A stretch of 64,000 nt of DNA from the NCBI GenBank assembly GCA_965153455.1, contig OZ234494.1, positions 3,844,001 through 3,908,000 of the forward strand, read 5' to 3'. Below the pieces are notes generated by a model, which was not told where the DNA came from, searched no databases, and worked only from the letters and a program-made list of their open reading frames with translations. Numbering within the stretch: the first letter of the stretch is position 1; each line of letters starts with the position of its first letter. Below are positions 39,386-52,803 of this stretch, piece by piece. The position numbers were made by a program, and so were the translations under genes. The DNA comes from Sphagnum compactum (taxonomy: Eukaryota; Bryophyta; Sphagnopsida; Sphagnales).

Positions 39386-41735
39386 AAATGGTTAGTCATT
39401 CCTCCTCAAGCACCTGCTATATGCATGCATCTTTTTCCTTATCTATAGCCAACTCCATCTGGAGCCAATGAAGTCAGTGTGTAGTAATGGTGGCAGGTCC
39501 TCATTGCTGATTGTGATGAAGATGGTGATGGTTTAGGGTTTAGGGAGGGTTTGTGAGGGACTCACATACAGTTATGACTGCACTCATGGTTGCGGTACCT
39601 TCAAATGGTTGTTGTGGAGATTTCTCTCCTATTTCATAGATGTGTATCTTTATGTATCCTCATGATGACCAGTTGATTCATCCTGATATTCACATGGTCT
39701 AAATACTCTACAACATGGTGCTGCTTTGCCTACTGCTTTGTGGACTACTTTGCAGGAGAAGTTGTTGTTCACTGTCTTGTGTCTCAGGAAGTTACATTGT
39801 AAGGTAGTGCCTGTGGGGACTAAAATGTAAAGCTTACAGGGTGTGAGTGTCAATCTCATATATATATATATATATTTTTTGGGTTTCTGGTGGCGGTTGG
39901 TTTTATGCAGTCAGTGACATTGCATACAAATGTGGGAGAACTCAAGTGTGAGATTTTCTGTGATGAGGTCCCTAAAACTGCTGAGGTTTGTGTTTCTCTC
40001 CACTTTCCCTCCTCTTCTGTCTCTCTCTCTAATTCTTTCCTTCTGTCGCTCTATCTCATGAGGCCACAACAGCAAGCTGTCATATGAGCCACACCCACTC
40101 TCCTCCTCTCTTGTGCTGTGCTGTCTTTCTTTTTTGTTTTATATTCTGTTTGTATCTCTGGGTGTGATCTCTCATTATCTTTTTCTCTTCTCTTAGTCCA
40201 GTCTAGTCTTATGAGACCTGCACAGTCTCTTCTCTTGATCTGTGTTTCCATTTTTTTTTCCCCCCTAGTCTTTTTTCTTGTATCTCTCTGTGTTTGATGT
40301 CTCCTTCTTGTCTTTGGTCTTCTCTTAATTCTGGTGTATGACAAGTTATTGCTTTGCTCCATTGTTTCATTCTTTCCTTCTCTTTTGCTGTCTCTCACCC
40401 TCGGGGTGGACTTCTTAATGTCAATCTTGATTGCTAGGCTTACCAGAACTCTGCATGCAGATGTTTATGTAATCATTTGCCCTAACTTCGTAACAGATTA
40501 GTGTGTGTATCAGGGTGTGTATATTGTGTGTACATTGTTTTATTCTACCCATGTGTGCAATTGTGCCATACATGAGTCTGGTGGTGGTGAGTGTTCTGCA
40601 CTTGTTAGGGAATACATAGGGATTTGATCCTTTAAAATGTGTCCCTTTTGCTGTGTGACTTGTAAGACTCTTGCATGGGCCCTCTACCTAAGCATTCAGA
40701 TTCTGCTTCTCTCCTGATAGTGGTTAAGATTTTGGTTTCCCAGAATTTCTTAGCTCTATGTGCAAGTGGATATTATGATGGCACAATATTTCATCGCAAC
40801 ATAAAGGGTTTCATGATACAAGGTGGTGATCCTACGGGTACTGGCCGTGGTGGCAACAGCATATGGGGCCGTAAATTCAACGATGAGATTCGAGAATCTT
40901 TGAAAGTAAGACTCTCTTTCCTGCAAGTAATGTTATCAATTTTTTTGTTTTGCTTCATTGATTTTCTTCCTGTGCTCTACCCATTTTGATCCATTATGAA
41001 GACAGCACCTATCAGTGATGCTAATGATGCAAAATGAAAGTTTTAGAAGTATGATTCCTTGCAAGGACAAAACATCCTAGGTACTGGATTTCAGGCCTCA
41101 GAAATGAAAATGTAGGTTCTACACATCTGAATTTATCAATAAGTTTTGGTTGGGGACCAGAGATTTGCTCATGTTGTGGCCAAAAGCTGTTGATGGGCTG
41201 CAATTGTTTTGTGGCATTGTTATCATTTAATTATCAACTAATTATTGGATTCATCTGTGCAGCACAATGCAAGAGGCATTTTGTCAATGGCCAATAGTGG
41301 GCCAAATACAAATGGGAGCCAATTTTTTATTACATATGCTAAGCAGCCACATCTGAATGGACTGTACACGATTTTTGGGCGTGTCATTCATGGCTTTGAA
41401 ACTCTTGATGTCATGGAAAAGGTATTTTCAATCATGTGTCTTTTTCCAGCTGCTCTGGCCATCCATGAGAGAAGAGTCCTTCCTCACTTTGAGGTTTCTT
41501 AAATGTAGCTGCAAATGCTTGAGAAGAGCTCAACTTCCTTCAACTTTCAAGCTCTTTGCTACACATCAAGTAGTGGGAAGAAAGCTGTGTCATAACATTT
41601 CATGTTGAAGGTATTATTCTTGTAATGCAATGTTTGATTATTTGGTTCCAGACACCAACAGGAGCTGCAGATAGACCCCTTGCGGAGATTCGGTTGAATC
41701 GCATCACAATACATGCAAATCCTCTTGCTGGGTAG
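39386..41735 (+). CDS. CYP18-1: Cyclophilin peptidyl-prolyl isomerase CYP18-1 (PPIL3 type)
   Basis: Single-domain cyclophilin of 160 residues that catalyses cis-trans isomerisation of proline bonds; the PPIL3 orthologue group is associated with spliceosomal complexes. Exons: 39386-39388 (ATG only), 39911-39985, 40744-40905, 41263-41421 and 41652-41735 (stop TAG). The N-terminus [20 protein letters not shown] matches Arabidopsis CYP18-1 almost exactly. Active-site residues are present in [15 protein letters not shown] (Arg, Phe, Met, Gln). The position of cyclophilin A Trp121 is His ([13 protein letters not shown]), so weak cyclosporin binding is expected. The C-terminus [13 protein letters not shown] is family-typical. 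All four introns are GT-AG. The gene is divergent from DDM1. Confidence 0.96.
39863..39883. repeat. (TA)n microsatellite in CYP18-1 intron 1
   Basis: About nine to ten AT dinucleotides followed by a T run, shortly upstream of the 39911 acceptor. A T-rich tract there can serve as the polypyrimidine tract. Confidence 0.8.
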
Positions 41736-41739
41736 ACCC

Positions 41740-44700
41740 ACATTATGACGAGAATTTCAGTGATCTGCATTAAGACTACAAATTTGGTGATCTGCATTAG
41801 AACTTTGAAAATTTGCTTGAGAGGTTCTCAATGCCTATTTTTGTATGGTTCTCTCTTTTCATTCAAGGTGTTTATATAGTGATTTGAAATTTGAATTTGT
41901 GGACTTAAAATATGCAAGAAAGGTAGAGGAAATTAGTTCCCAACATTATCTTGCATGAGACCTACACACAAATGTGATATGAGATGTTTTAGGGGATGCA
42001 TGGTGCATGGTACCCTAATTTCTTTTAGGGCAAGAAATGAGGTTTGTAAGCTTAACTGGTAACGAAGGAAGAAGGTACATATATTAGCTTACATGGTAGG
42101 AAAGGAAGTAAAACATGCAGTCTTTATGTAGACATAAACACATGATGAATTCTACTGAATTCACTTTCTTGGACAATGTCCTTGCAACCTCTTTTTTATC
42201 AGCTTCATCCCTGAGTAATTTCATCCATGTGGTATGGTTTGTTTGTGCATCAAATTCGTCCATGTAGATGATTTTGTCCATTGTTCATATGATCAATTTC
42301 ATGGTCAATTCATCCATAAGCACAAACTCAACCATGTAAAATATGATTCATTTGTATCAAGTTTTTGAATTTAAAGGATCAGTTTTAGGGATGCTATTGT
42401 AATTTGGCCATTTATGAATAGGTGCATCTTTGTGGTCAATTTCATACATGAACCATGTTTCATCCATTGGTTTCTACCTTGTCATGAATTTTTGCTTGAG
42501 GTTTTATTTCATTCTTGTTGTCAAATGTCATTCATTCAACAATAAATGAAGGAAATACAAAATAATATTTAAAATAATGAATGAAATATTCATTTCAATG
42601 TTAATATTCATTTTGTATTTCCTTCATTCAACATATGTCATTCATTTATTTTCCTTTTAAAATCTTGAATCTTTTGCATCCAATCTTTGCGAATGCCCCC
42701 ATAATCCAATTCCGAATGTTGAAAAAAATCAGTCCAATGGGTAAAATGGTGGTGGATTACCAATGGCAATGGCACCCAATGTTGTTTAAAAAACTCGGGA
42801 CATAAAAGACATGGGATCCAATACGTTCACACAAGTCACAACACCCAGACTTCAAATCAAAGACCCTACTAAATCATCTTGGGAATTAATGTTGGTTAAT
42901 TAGGATTTGGCATGGTCTGGCCCCAACATTATTGCCCCCTCCTTGAAAGGTGTCATGAATTCCATGTGTTTGTGTTCAACATTATTCCACAACTTGGAGT
43001 TCTACTTGAACTGTAGCCTGTTTTGACTAACTATAATAAATTACCAATGTTTCATGCTCCAAATGCTAAGGTAGGATGAAATGCCCAAGGATAAAAAGTC
43101 TTGTTTATTTTCTTTTTACATTCAAGTCTTGAAGCAGCACAACTTCCATTCATTAAGTGAAATGGTGCCCACTTGTCCAAAAAATCAATCTTTAACAAAC
43201 CTAGGAACCCCCATATTGTCTTCCATATCTCCAAATGAATTCATAACAAATATGAAACTTGTAGAAAAATTCAACATGACCTTTTGGTCCAAGTTATCTT
43301 TTCCAAAATCTTCAACAACTCCTTTTAGATTGGTGACTTATAGTACCATCTTTGAATTCACATGCAATGTCCCCTAAGCCCTAAGCCTATCCTTAATCCA
43401 AATAACCAATTTTGTTGAACATGTTGCAACTATAACCCAAAATAAACTTAAAAGGCACATGGATCCATCCATCAATTTCACAAGGCCAAACATATATGGT
43501 GGCTCACTATGAACACAAGAAAAACAATTTATTGGTCATCACCCCAATTTCATTGCCATACAATAATCAATTGAACAATTCCATTGGTCAAATCCAAGAA
43601 ATGATTGTAACAACATTAACCTAAATTTACAACCTAAACCCTATTAAAACCTAATCAATATGTATGGACAACCCATGAATAAAGTAAAACCCATTCAATA
43701 GTCAAAATTGGTGGGTAGCCTTATCCCACGCCTAATTATTAGCCACACTAATTACAACCCCAAAATTCATTATTGCAATTATCACATGTGTGAAGGCTTG
43801 TAGCCTTTCGCCTTAGGATTTCCACTAAATAGAATGTAAACAATTTTGAAATATCAACCCACAAGTATGTGCTTACTTAGGGTGTTGTTTAATGGTTCAC
43901 AATATGACAACCCCTTTTACCTCTTTAAAATAAATGATTGACCATCCAACATAATGATAAAACAACACAATTGGGGGGATTTACAAAATAAACATGAAGT
44001 TGACATGCATTATTTGGCCCCATTCCATAGGTCAAAACTATTTAACCCATCACAACAAACTATTACAGAAAAGGAAAAATTGATGATGAAGCATTTCATG
44101 TTTTTTTGATGGTGTAACATTCCCCAACCTGTGTGTGAACAATAATTAATGCTTACCTGCACACTTGAGCTTGGTTGGTGACAACTTGTCACATAACCAT
44201 GAACTCTAGCACCCACCTCGCAAACCACACCCAAAAAAGACCTCCATAAACATTTGTTTTTGAATGAGCTGAAATTTCTCACACATGTTGTCCTCTTCTT
44301 TAGGACTATAATGCCACAAATAGATCAAAATCTATTCTCGCATGATCAAGTTATGAATTTCCAAAAAAATTCCAAAATGAATTCTAAATTGGCTTTTAGA
44401 AATTAGTTTTCAATTTCAAAAATTAATTAATTAAAAATAATGGATGGATTTGAATTCATGTCACATTGTGAAGTTGATTCACATCATGTTCAGTTATAGG
44501 CCAAACCATATATGTTGCACACATTTGGTTAGCAAACCTTGTTTGCCCATCATTTATCCAATCCATCCACTCAATCAAAGTTGACCAATCTTGTTCGCCT
44601 ATTTATTCCCCACATTGTTTGCTGACTAACCTGGATGAAATTTGACATTCATCCAAATTGTGAATGAAAATTATTCTTTATGGATGAAACATGAATTAAA

Positions 44701-46900
44701 AAAAAAGGTTTGAACTCGAGCTTAAGGCTCAAGTCCGAGCCAATTTCCCAAGCTTCACAAAATTAGTGAATCTTTGAGCCTAGCTATAAGGTTCGGAATG
44801 ATGGTAGAGACCATTATCCCTTCTGAAAAAAAATTGGATCAGGGAACTACCTTTTAAATTATACCTTGCAAGGTTTTCACTCAACATACTATAGTGACCT
44901 GTCTCTTTAACCCACACAAACAATTAATTACAATTGGTGGGATGAATGCAAATGGTGACTTAAATAGAGTTGTTCAGTACATTCATTGTCAAAGGTAAAC
45001 TAGAATGGGAGGTCACCCTTTTATTTACACCTACACACCACAATTTTGTTAATGTCCTTTGACATTTTTATTGAAAAGAAAACATCTCCCAAAAAATTGA
45101 ACAACACAAGATATCTTGGATATTTACTCCCTGTAAATATATGTATTTGCAAACCCTAAACCCAAATAACCCTAACACAAAAACCTTAATTTCATTGCAT
45201 TCATATAATGATGCTACTACTAATGGATGTTTTGTAAATTGTTGGCCTTTCATAAGAAGCACCCTAAAATGTAACTAACACCACCATCATGAATATGAAA
45301 CACCTATGTTATTCAAATGACAAGGTAGCTTTGTAAGGAGGACAATGAAAACATGTCTAGTATGCAAACTCCCAAACCTCGACTTGACATATTAATTCTT
45401 GCACCAAGCTATCACTTCCCTACAAAACTAGTGAAAACCACAAAAGACCAAACACCCAAAACGAAAATTCATAGCTTGAAATCTATGCATCAAACTCCAA
45501 CACAATAAACTAATGCACCTTGGAGATGGTAATTCATAACTTCAACTTTAAAGACCAAAATCAAGAAAGTCATTGGTGTCATTACTCTCCTTTAAACTTT
45601 GCATTACTTTTCCCATGTATTCCAAGAATACCAAACAATGACAAACAAAATAAAAGAACATCCAAACTCATCAATCATGAATGTAAATAGATGTGGTCTA
45701 CAAATAACACCAAGCTTGAATCACAACTCAACATTTCACTCTTGCTTTGAACTCTTTCAAGAGTTCTTTTGTCGTTGCCATTAGAGGAGAATTGGCAAAT
45801 TTTGGGTTAATCGTTGGCACCTTGAAACAACAAACACCTCAAGTTCGCAATGTTTTGACTATACCTACACAAGGTGATATCATGTAAGTCACAATGGGAC
45901 AAGCTTGATATTGGCTTGAATATTGCTACCTTGAAAAAGATGCTTTAATGTACAAGAAATGATTAGATGAAAAAATCCAAGCAATGGAAATCCGTGTGAC
46001 AACTCGAATGGGTGAACAAGCACCCACATTGGTATCATGGTAAAAACCCCAATACCTTTTTAAACTTGCATCTAAATAGTAAAAATAACCTCTGTGTATG
46101 AATATTTATTGTATATAAATCATAGTGCATGAGTTTTATGACAAGGGTAATGAGACATGCAAAAGCTACCAATGCTAAAGTTGAATCTTTTGAACACATG
46201 TTTATGGACCCAATTAAAATGACCATTCACACCATCATTCAATAATGAATATCTAAATGACCATTATTATTGCATCATTATAATGGACAACGATAGTCAT
46301 ATATTTCCATAGTGGCCATTGTGTCTATATGTTCACTTGATTTACAATGATGCATTAAATAAAATTTATATTGGCAATGTATGTCATGAAAATATAAGGC
46401 TAACAAGTTAGGTATGGGTGTATTGAGTTGAGTTCAAGGCTATTTCTACGTGCACCATAAAGACTTGCATATTCAATGATGTTCACACTAAAAATCCAAT
46501 GAATCAACCTTAAAATTGGAGGCAAACTTGGGTAGGCTTTTGGTATGGTTGGAAAATCACTTGTATAGTTCCAAACAATAGGCGTAACCATCTAACCATC
46601 TATCATATTGACTTGTCTAATTAACTTGCCTAATTGTCATATTGTAATCAACTAACTATCAAACTAATTTTTCATATTGATTTGTGATGTTAACCAATTT
46701 GTTGCAATATGGTGATGTACTACAATATGTTGATTTGTTATAGTCAACCCACTTGAGAAGAATATGAACATGCTTAGGCCATAATTCTTTTCCATAACAA
46801 TTTCCATTGGATTTTGCTTGGCAATATCAAGTTGCTTACATCACTCCATGCAAGATACCACCTATGTGTATGTGTCAACTAATTAAATCCTATAGCCACA
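41740..46900. other. Gene-poor AT-rich region
   Basis: Apart from the cyclophilin 3' UTR at the start, no gene is recognised. Many short TTCATCCAT-type words occur at 42170-42510, and one strong hairpin at 42546-42627. Frames up to about 98 codons have AT-driven composition. Confidence 0.6.
42546..42627. repeat. Inverted repeat with 24-25 bp arms
   Basis: Left arm starts ATGAAGGAAATACAAAATAA (42546-42569). Right arm ends TTTTGTATTTCCTTCAT (42603-42627). The arms pair with one extra or mismatched base. The 33-nt middle holds a smaller palindrome around GAATGAAATATTCATTTC. Confidence 0.8.
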
Positions 46901-47022
46901 TTCATGTTTGATGATGTCACATTCCCCAATGATGGCATCATGTTCCTTTCTCCTCCCTTCCCCCCAATGTTGACATCACATTTCTTTGGGCTGACATCAT
47001 GTTCCCATGTGGGAACGGCCAT

Positions 47023-47088
47023 GGGTGTAGTGGGAACGTGGTGTTCCCGTGTGTTCATGCACATGAACATGATGTTCTCACTACACCC
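47023..47088. repeat. Foldback of 66 bp
   Basis: GGGTGTAGTGGGAAC (47023-47037) pairs with GTTCTCACTACACCC (47074-47088), 14 of 15 positions. A nested palindrome GTTCATG-CA-CATGAAC occupies the middle, giving a long imperfect stem. Confidence 0.85.
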
Positions 47089-47219
47089 AGCCCCCAGGGG
47101 CATTTGTTGGATGGAGAGGCCATGTAGGTGATGCATGAGTGCCATGTCACTTATGCCACTAGCTCCTAAACCCACCCATGCCATGTCAGCTCCACAAAAA
47201 TGCCATGTCATTCACCGAT

Positions 47220-49075
47220 AAGGATGTTGATGTGGCAAGGGGTCATTTTTGGACTTTCAGGAAGCTCCTATGAACAGCAGCAGCTCAGAAGACTATGTAA
47301 TGCTCGTCACAGCAGCTCAGACTACGCTCATCATCTCGATCTGGTTTTTTCCTAATTGTTGTAATTGACAAAAAAAGTTCTGATCCTTGCGGCAAGATAG
47401 ATAGAAGAAACAGACGAAGAAGAAGATCTTGAAGAAGAAAGAAGACGCTCTCGTTTTCTCTAGATCGCCAGTAATGGGGTAATGTACCAAGATCCCATTC
47501 AGCCTGGTTTCACATCCTTGCGGGATTTATAGTACTATTCTCGAGGAGCTGCAAACAGCGACGGTCCCAGAGGCGAGAGGATTTTCATTTGCCTGAGCAG
47601 CACCTGTCTGGACACAGAAAAAAACACTTCCTAGACTATAGCAAGCAAAGAAAACTCCTGCAGGCAAGCTCGCTCTCCGGCCCCCTGCTTTGAAGAACAC
47701 AACGAAGATTCTTTTTTTTCCCCGGATTTTTTATACGCTGCAAGCTGGTGCCGTAACTGGGTAGTTTGCATTCGGGAAAGTGCAACCGAGTTTGTCATTT
47801 GTGTGGAGACTGGAGCTTGAGTGTTGCCTGCACAAATTTTGCCAAACTCCATCAGAAGAGACAGAGACAGAGAAAGAACTCTTTCATCCAACTACAGGAC
47901 AAAAGACAAGAAACCCACCCACAAAAAAAAACAAAAAACGCAGACAGCCACCAGGGTCGAGGCTGTAGAAAAAGAAGATATGGTGATCATTGGGCTTACA
48001 TTGCAGCTGCAACAACTGATTTCAATCTCAAATTCCTCAACCCAGCTTCTTGAGTCGTCCAGTAGCAGCAACAGCACAAGCTCCGCTTCAGTAGTAGTAC
48101 CGCAGCTTCTTCTTCATACCCAACATCCAAACTACAACAATCCAGCCTCATCTCTCTAAGAAATCGTGAAACAGTATGATGCTCAACACAAGTGACGTTA
48201 AGCCTGGCTGTCCAAATTCTCAGATGACAATTTAGCCCCCCTGTTGCTGCTTCACACACAAACTCTAAAAGGATCCCAAAGCTTCTTCATCTTCTGAGAG
48301 CTTCCAGATCTTGTTCCTGTGTGGGTCTCTCTCTCTCTCGTATCTCTCTCGTTAGACTCGTATCTCTCTCGCTCTCTTTTCTTGGATACTCTTTGGAGTC
48401 CAATGAAACTCCCAGACGGTAACATAGACGGTTTGTAGTTTGTACGAGAAAATGACTTTGGCTTGCTTGTGCCACACGTTGGTGTGGGTACGCATGGTCC
48501 TATACAAGGTACACACACATGTATAACTGCGCCCAGTCTGCGTCGATCGCTGCTGCTAACTTATAATTAGGGTCTCTTTCCATTAGGTTGTTGTGATCAC
48601 ACCACACATGGATTACCATTGCTAACTTTAATCAGGGTCTCTTTCCATTAGTTTGCTGTAATCACAGTTACACAGTGGGTGCTGTGATCACAGCAGCCTA
48701 ATATTAGGAAAGCCACTCATATAGGACCTTGTTTCTCGCTGCAGGGACAGTACCATTTGAGAGTTGCATCTGGGTTGAAAATATGTAAGTAATCATGTTA
48801 GGAACCCTAGGAACACATGTTCTCATGAAAAAGAGGGCAGATTTGACTGTCCCCTTAGTCATAGCTCTACATGCTGTGATCAACAGAATCTTGGAGTACA
48901 GTAGCCTAATGGAAAGATGTCCTTTACCTGGTTACTTTTGCACTGCATCATCAATGCTGCATTGTTGCTCCTTGCTACTGCAATCACAAAGTGCAATGGC
49001 CCCCCCTCTTGGTACTGGATTACATATATGTACATACCTTTGGAACAAACAAACGAAAACAAATTTTTTCTTCAA
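47220..49075. other. Composition-shifted island of unknown nature
   Basis: GC is clearly higher than in the flanks, and the sequence looks transcript-like: a GA-rich stretch AGACGAAGAAGAAGATCTTG near 47412, CT-rich (CTCT)n at 48327-48380, and CA/GA-rich frames. The frames (86-128 codons) overlap on both strands and show no domain. TGGTGCCGTAACTGGG at about 47746-47761 resembles a retroelement primer-binding site, and the island could be an LTR-retrotransposon remnant or a non-coding transcript. No paired LTRs found. Confidence 0.35.
48551..48680. repeat. 66-bp tandem duplication
   Basis: GCTAACTT-(3-4 nt)-AATTAGGGTCTCTTTCCATTAG occurs near 48555 and again near 48621 with AATCAGGGTCTC. A GTGATCAC-like word follows each copy. 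Confidence 0.7.
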
Positions 49076-49081
49076 TTGTAA

Positions 49082-49436
49082 GAGCATCTCCACCGGTGCT
49101 CAGTATGTCACTCTGGATAATAAAATTAAGTCTCTGAGTTTAAGTTTAGCTGTTTTTTATTTTTGGCAACCCCACCAATAAAACTATAACTGGAACTGCA
49201 TATACTTGGGAACTACTAATAGCAAACCACCTGGACCAATCATTCTGATTAACCAATCAGAAAAACTGTCAGGTCCAATTTATTACACTCTTTCTTGGAG
49301 GTCCACAACTGTGATGCGCCCTTTACCAGCCACAGGAATCTGCACGATTTTGGTGCAGAAAAACCGGCACATTTTGACTTTTTCACAATAAATTTTACTG
49401 TCTGGAGTCACATACTGAGCACCGGTGGAGATGCTC
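49082..49436. mobile_element. PIF/Harbinger-like MITE, copy 1 (355 bp)
   Basis: Terminal inverted repeats of 27 bp are perfect: the left end starts GAGCATCTCCACCGGTGCTC and the right end is its reverse complement, ending at 49436. TAA lies on both sides (49079-49081 and 49437-49439), the 3-bp duplication expected for PIF/Harbinger (Tourist-like) elements. No transposase frame fits inside, so it is non-autonomous. Two CCAAT-containing words (GACCAATCA, AACCAATCA) lie in the left half. Confidence 0.9.
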
Positions 49437-49439
49437 TAA

Positions 49440-52400
49440 GTACTTCTTGCCACAAATACCGACTACAAGAAGAAAAACACTCTTGATTAGGTACAACTAC
49501 TCTTCCACCAGCATTGTACAGATACCACATGGGATTGAACCAGATTCTATTGTCAGCCATAATCAGCAGCACTCACTTGCGCTCACACACACACACACAA
49601 TTGTATGTATATGGTGTTTGTTGGTCTGCGCATCGGGGAAACCACTCTGTATTGATGTAAGCTTGGGGCATGAAATTTTGGCTTCAACTTGACCCAATGT
49701 GTGTGTAAGTGACAATCTGGAGTACTATCTATATGTGCATGTGATGGATGGCCATGTTCCATAGAAGTGCACCAACCCATCAAGAGTCATTACATGACAA
49801 TGGGCTGCTTGTTTTTGTACACAGGTTGAAAAAAGAATAACTGCAAATATAGGAGTGTGTCAGAAAGCATATGTATGGTGTTTGTTTTGTAGGAAATCTT
49901 ATGGCATTTCTTTTGTACAAAAGAATAATTGTACATAATAGAGCAAATCGTTCGATATCATATGTGTGTTGTTTGTTTCAAAGGAAATAATATAATGTTT
50001 AGTCCTTAAGAAATCATATGAAATCGTTGCAACTTGAGGGAAACCGTTTCAGATATGATGGTGGGTGAGAATTAGTTCTGTCAAAAGCTGTGGGACACAT
50101 GACAAACATCCGTCTCTCTGTTTCTCTTTTACTTTATATCTCTCTATTCTTACTTCTTCTTACTAGTGTAGAAATGTTTTTTCTTCAAAGTTTTATTTGG
50201 TACAAAGTTTTGACGAGTACAGAAGGAAATTGTATGAGATCCTATTAAATCTTTTCAAATGTGATGAGTGATGATGAATGGTACTCTAAAAGAGGTGGAC
50301 CCTTGACAAATTTTCATGTCAGCATTTTTAATCTAGTTTTCTGTTCACTTCCACTTCTTCCTCCTAGTGTAAGTCACAATGCTTTTTTGGGTGTTTGTTT
50401 TGTAAAAAGATCTGGCAAGACATACCAGACAAAAGGAAATTATGGGAAACCGTTTCAAATATGGTGATAATTGGTTCTTCCCAATCTTATGGGTGATAAA
50501 TAATTCTCTCAAAGATGATTATTATTTAGCACTTTCACCCTTCAAAATCTTAACGCCTCAATCTTGGGTTTTGTGAGCTTTGGTCCCAAGTAGCCTATAA
50601 TGCCATGGAGCTCAACCCTGAGCTTTTGCTTGATAAGAATGTTCCATTTCAAGTTAGTCAAGAGTGAAGAATTGTTCTTGTACTCACCTGATAAACCCGG
50701 GTTTAGTTTGTCAATTAGCATTGACTAATTGGCTCTTCACCCTATCTTGGGCTGGACGTATTTGCATAGAAATTTTGTAGAGTTTTGATGGGAAGGTGAA
50801 TGTCCTTGATTCATGTTGGTCAGAAGAGGGGTTCCCAAATGGGCCTTGGGTGAAACTGCACCCAGACTTATACCACCCTCAAAAAATGCCTCAAAATTCT
50901 TTTTTGGTTGCTTCAAAATTAACATTTCCTGGGTTAGATATAGCTGCTTAAAGTGTTTTTTGGTGCAAAATTTCTCCAAATAAAGAAATATATATATATA
51001 TATATATATGAAGGGAATATTTTGTTACAATATTCCTATTTTTTCTAAAAACTCACCAAAATTTAGGATTTAAAAAAAAATCACCACATTTGGAGTCTGA
51101 TTTTTGTTTTGTAGCATTATTTAAACTAATATTTAAATGTTTACACATGTTTTGAAAACATGTCATCATTTATTGGTAAATTCTTCTTTAGATGCTAACC
51201 AATGATGCAACATTTGGCCCCAAAACAGGGAATTGCCTCTTGGTGAAAAAATCCACACAAGTATCACACTTAATTGTGGTTGATTCTTATCAAAACCCTC
51301 GTCTTTGTTGCAAAAAGATGGACAACACATGAAGGCCTGTGAGAGCAAAGTGATTATTATTTAAGGGTAGGGTAAAGCTCCAAGGTGGGGGGGGGTGCAT
51401 TCCCAAAATAAGGGCCTAAGACAAGGGGGTAGTTGAGTCTGGCTCCACATTTGGGAATTTGCCTCGTCAAGTTTATCATGAACAAAAACATATATGGATA
51501 CTAGGCATAGGAGGGGGAGGGTTCTTATGCCTACTCTTTAGTCCTTAGAGTTAGAGGTATCTTATGTCTATTAGTAGTCATAAGATCCACCACTCTTGAA
51601 GTGTAGGCATAATATCTGACATTCCAAAAACATAAGGTGCCCTCCAAATGTGCACTAAGGAACTTTTTCCACCAAGTAGCAAGTGGTTGTAAGTTGTAGC
51701 TAATGTTATGTGAGACAATGATTCTTTAGGTTTGGGATTGCTGGGATACTTAGCCTTGAGAAATGCCTTGAAATATTGAAGTCCTTAAAAAAAAAGGAAA
51801 ACCTTGTCTCGTTGAAAACCTTTCAATTCATATTCAAAACATCATATACAATCACACTCTTCTAATTTTAGGGGTCTAATGTATTTTGGGTTTCTAAAAC
51901 ATTTCTAACCTTCAAAGCTCAACATGTCAAATGTAAAACTTTTCCTACTAACATTACGAGGGGTCAATGCAAACCAAATGAATATATTTGAAACATTTAA
52001 AGATTATTGAAAACGCTTTTTGTGTCATTGGAAATAAAAATTGAGTGTCATGTCTCTATCTTGTTAAACGCATCCTGTCTCCTTATCACTTCACATTCAT
52101 ATGGAATGGTTTTAACCTTAAGAACATTTACCCCACAATATCCAATCTTATTAAACCTTAAGGATGTTGCCAAAATATGTTCATGATTGTCACCTTAAAA
52201 TTCTCACAACCCATTTTGACACATCATAATTGGGAATTCACCAGGAGTCTACAATAAATTCATATAAGACAACCCTAAACCTTGAGAATGTTACAGAAGT
52301 TATTTTTCAATAATCATTGTTTTTGTATTATCACAAGTGTTAATTAGCACATCATATGCACATTTGTAGTTCACCTCTTATTTATATCTATAACTACACA

Positions 52401-52800
52401 TGATTTGTTGGATATTCATAGAACCATTGTTGGGTGGATAAGGTGTTTGGTGTTTACCTTGATACTTTCAAGGGTATATATCAAATATTATATATATAAT
52501 TAAATTGGTATATATTTGAGGCTTACCCTTACCCAGGGGAAAGTAACAATTTTTGAAGTGGGTGGAAATAGGGTAGATGGTAAATTATAATGTAGCATAA
52601 AGGCATTTCCACATTTTGCATTGCATTGTGGTTATGATGGATTTGTTTGAGTGATGGTGGTTGACTAATTTTATTTTATTTTTTCTTTGACATTTTTTTT
52701 TCCATTTGTTGCATTAAATATTTTGAACAAGACTTTTACCAAGTATATTGGGACTTTTCTTCTCACATCTTTCTGAATTTTATTATTATTTGCTTCTATC
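49440..52800. other. Gene-poor AT-rich region
   Basis: Contains a (CA)n run at about 49586-49600, a (TA)n microsatellite at about 50988-51008 and a G-run (nine to ten G) at about 51387-51396. No gene recognised. Confidence 0.6.
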
Positions 52801-52803
52801 AAA

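Noticed and set aside
47766-48159. Overlapping frames of 62-112 codons on the plus strand and others on the minus strand
   Set aside because: Low-complexity Ser/Gln/Lys peptides in mutually exclusive frames, no domain; more likely non-coding or retroelement leader.
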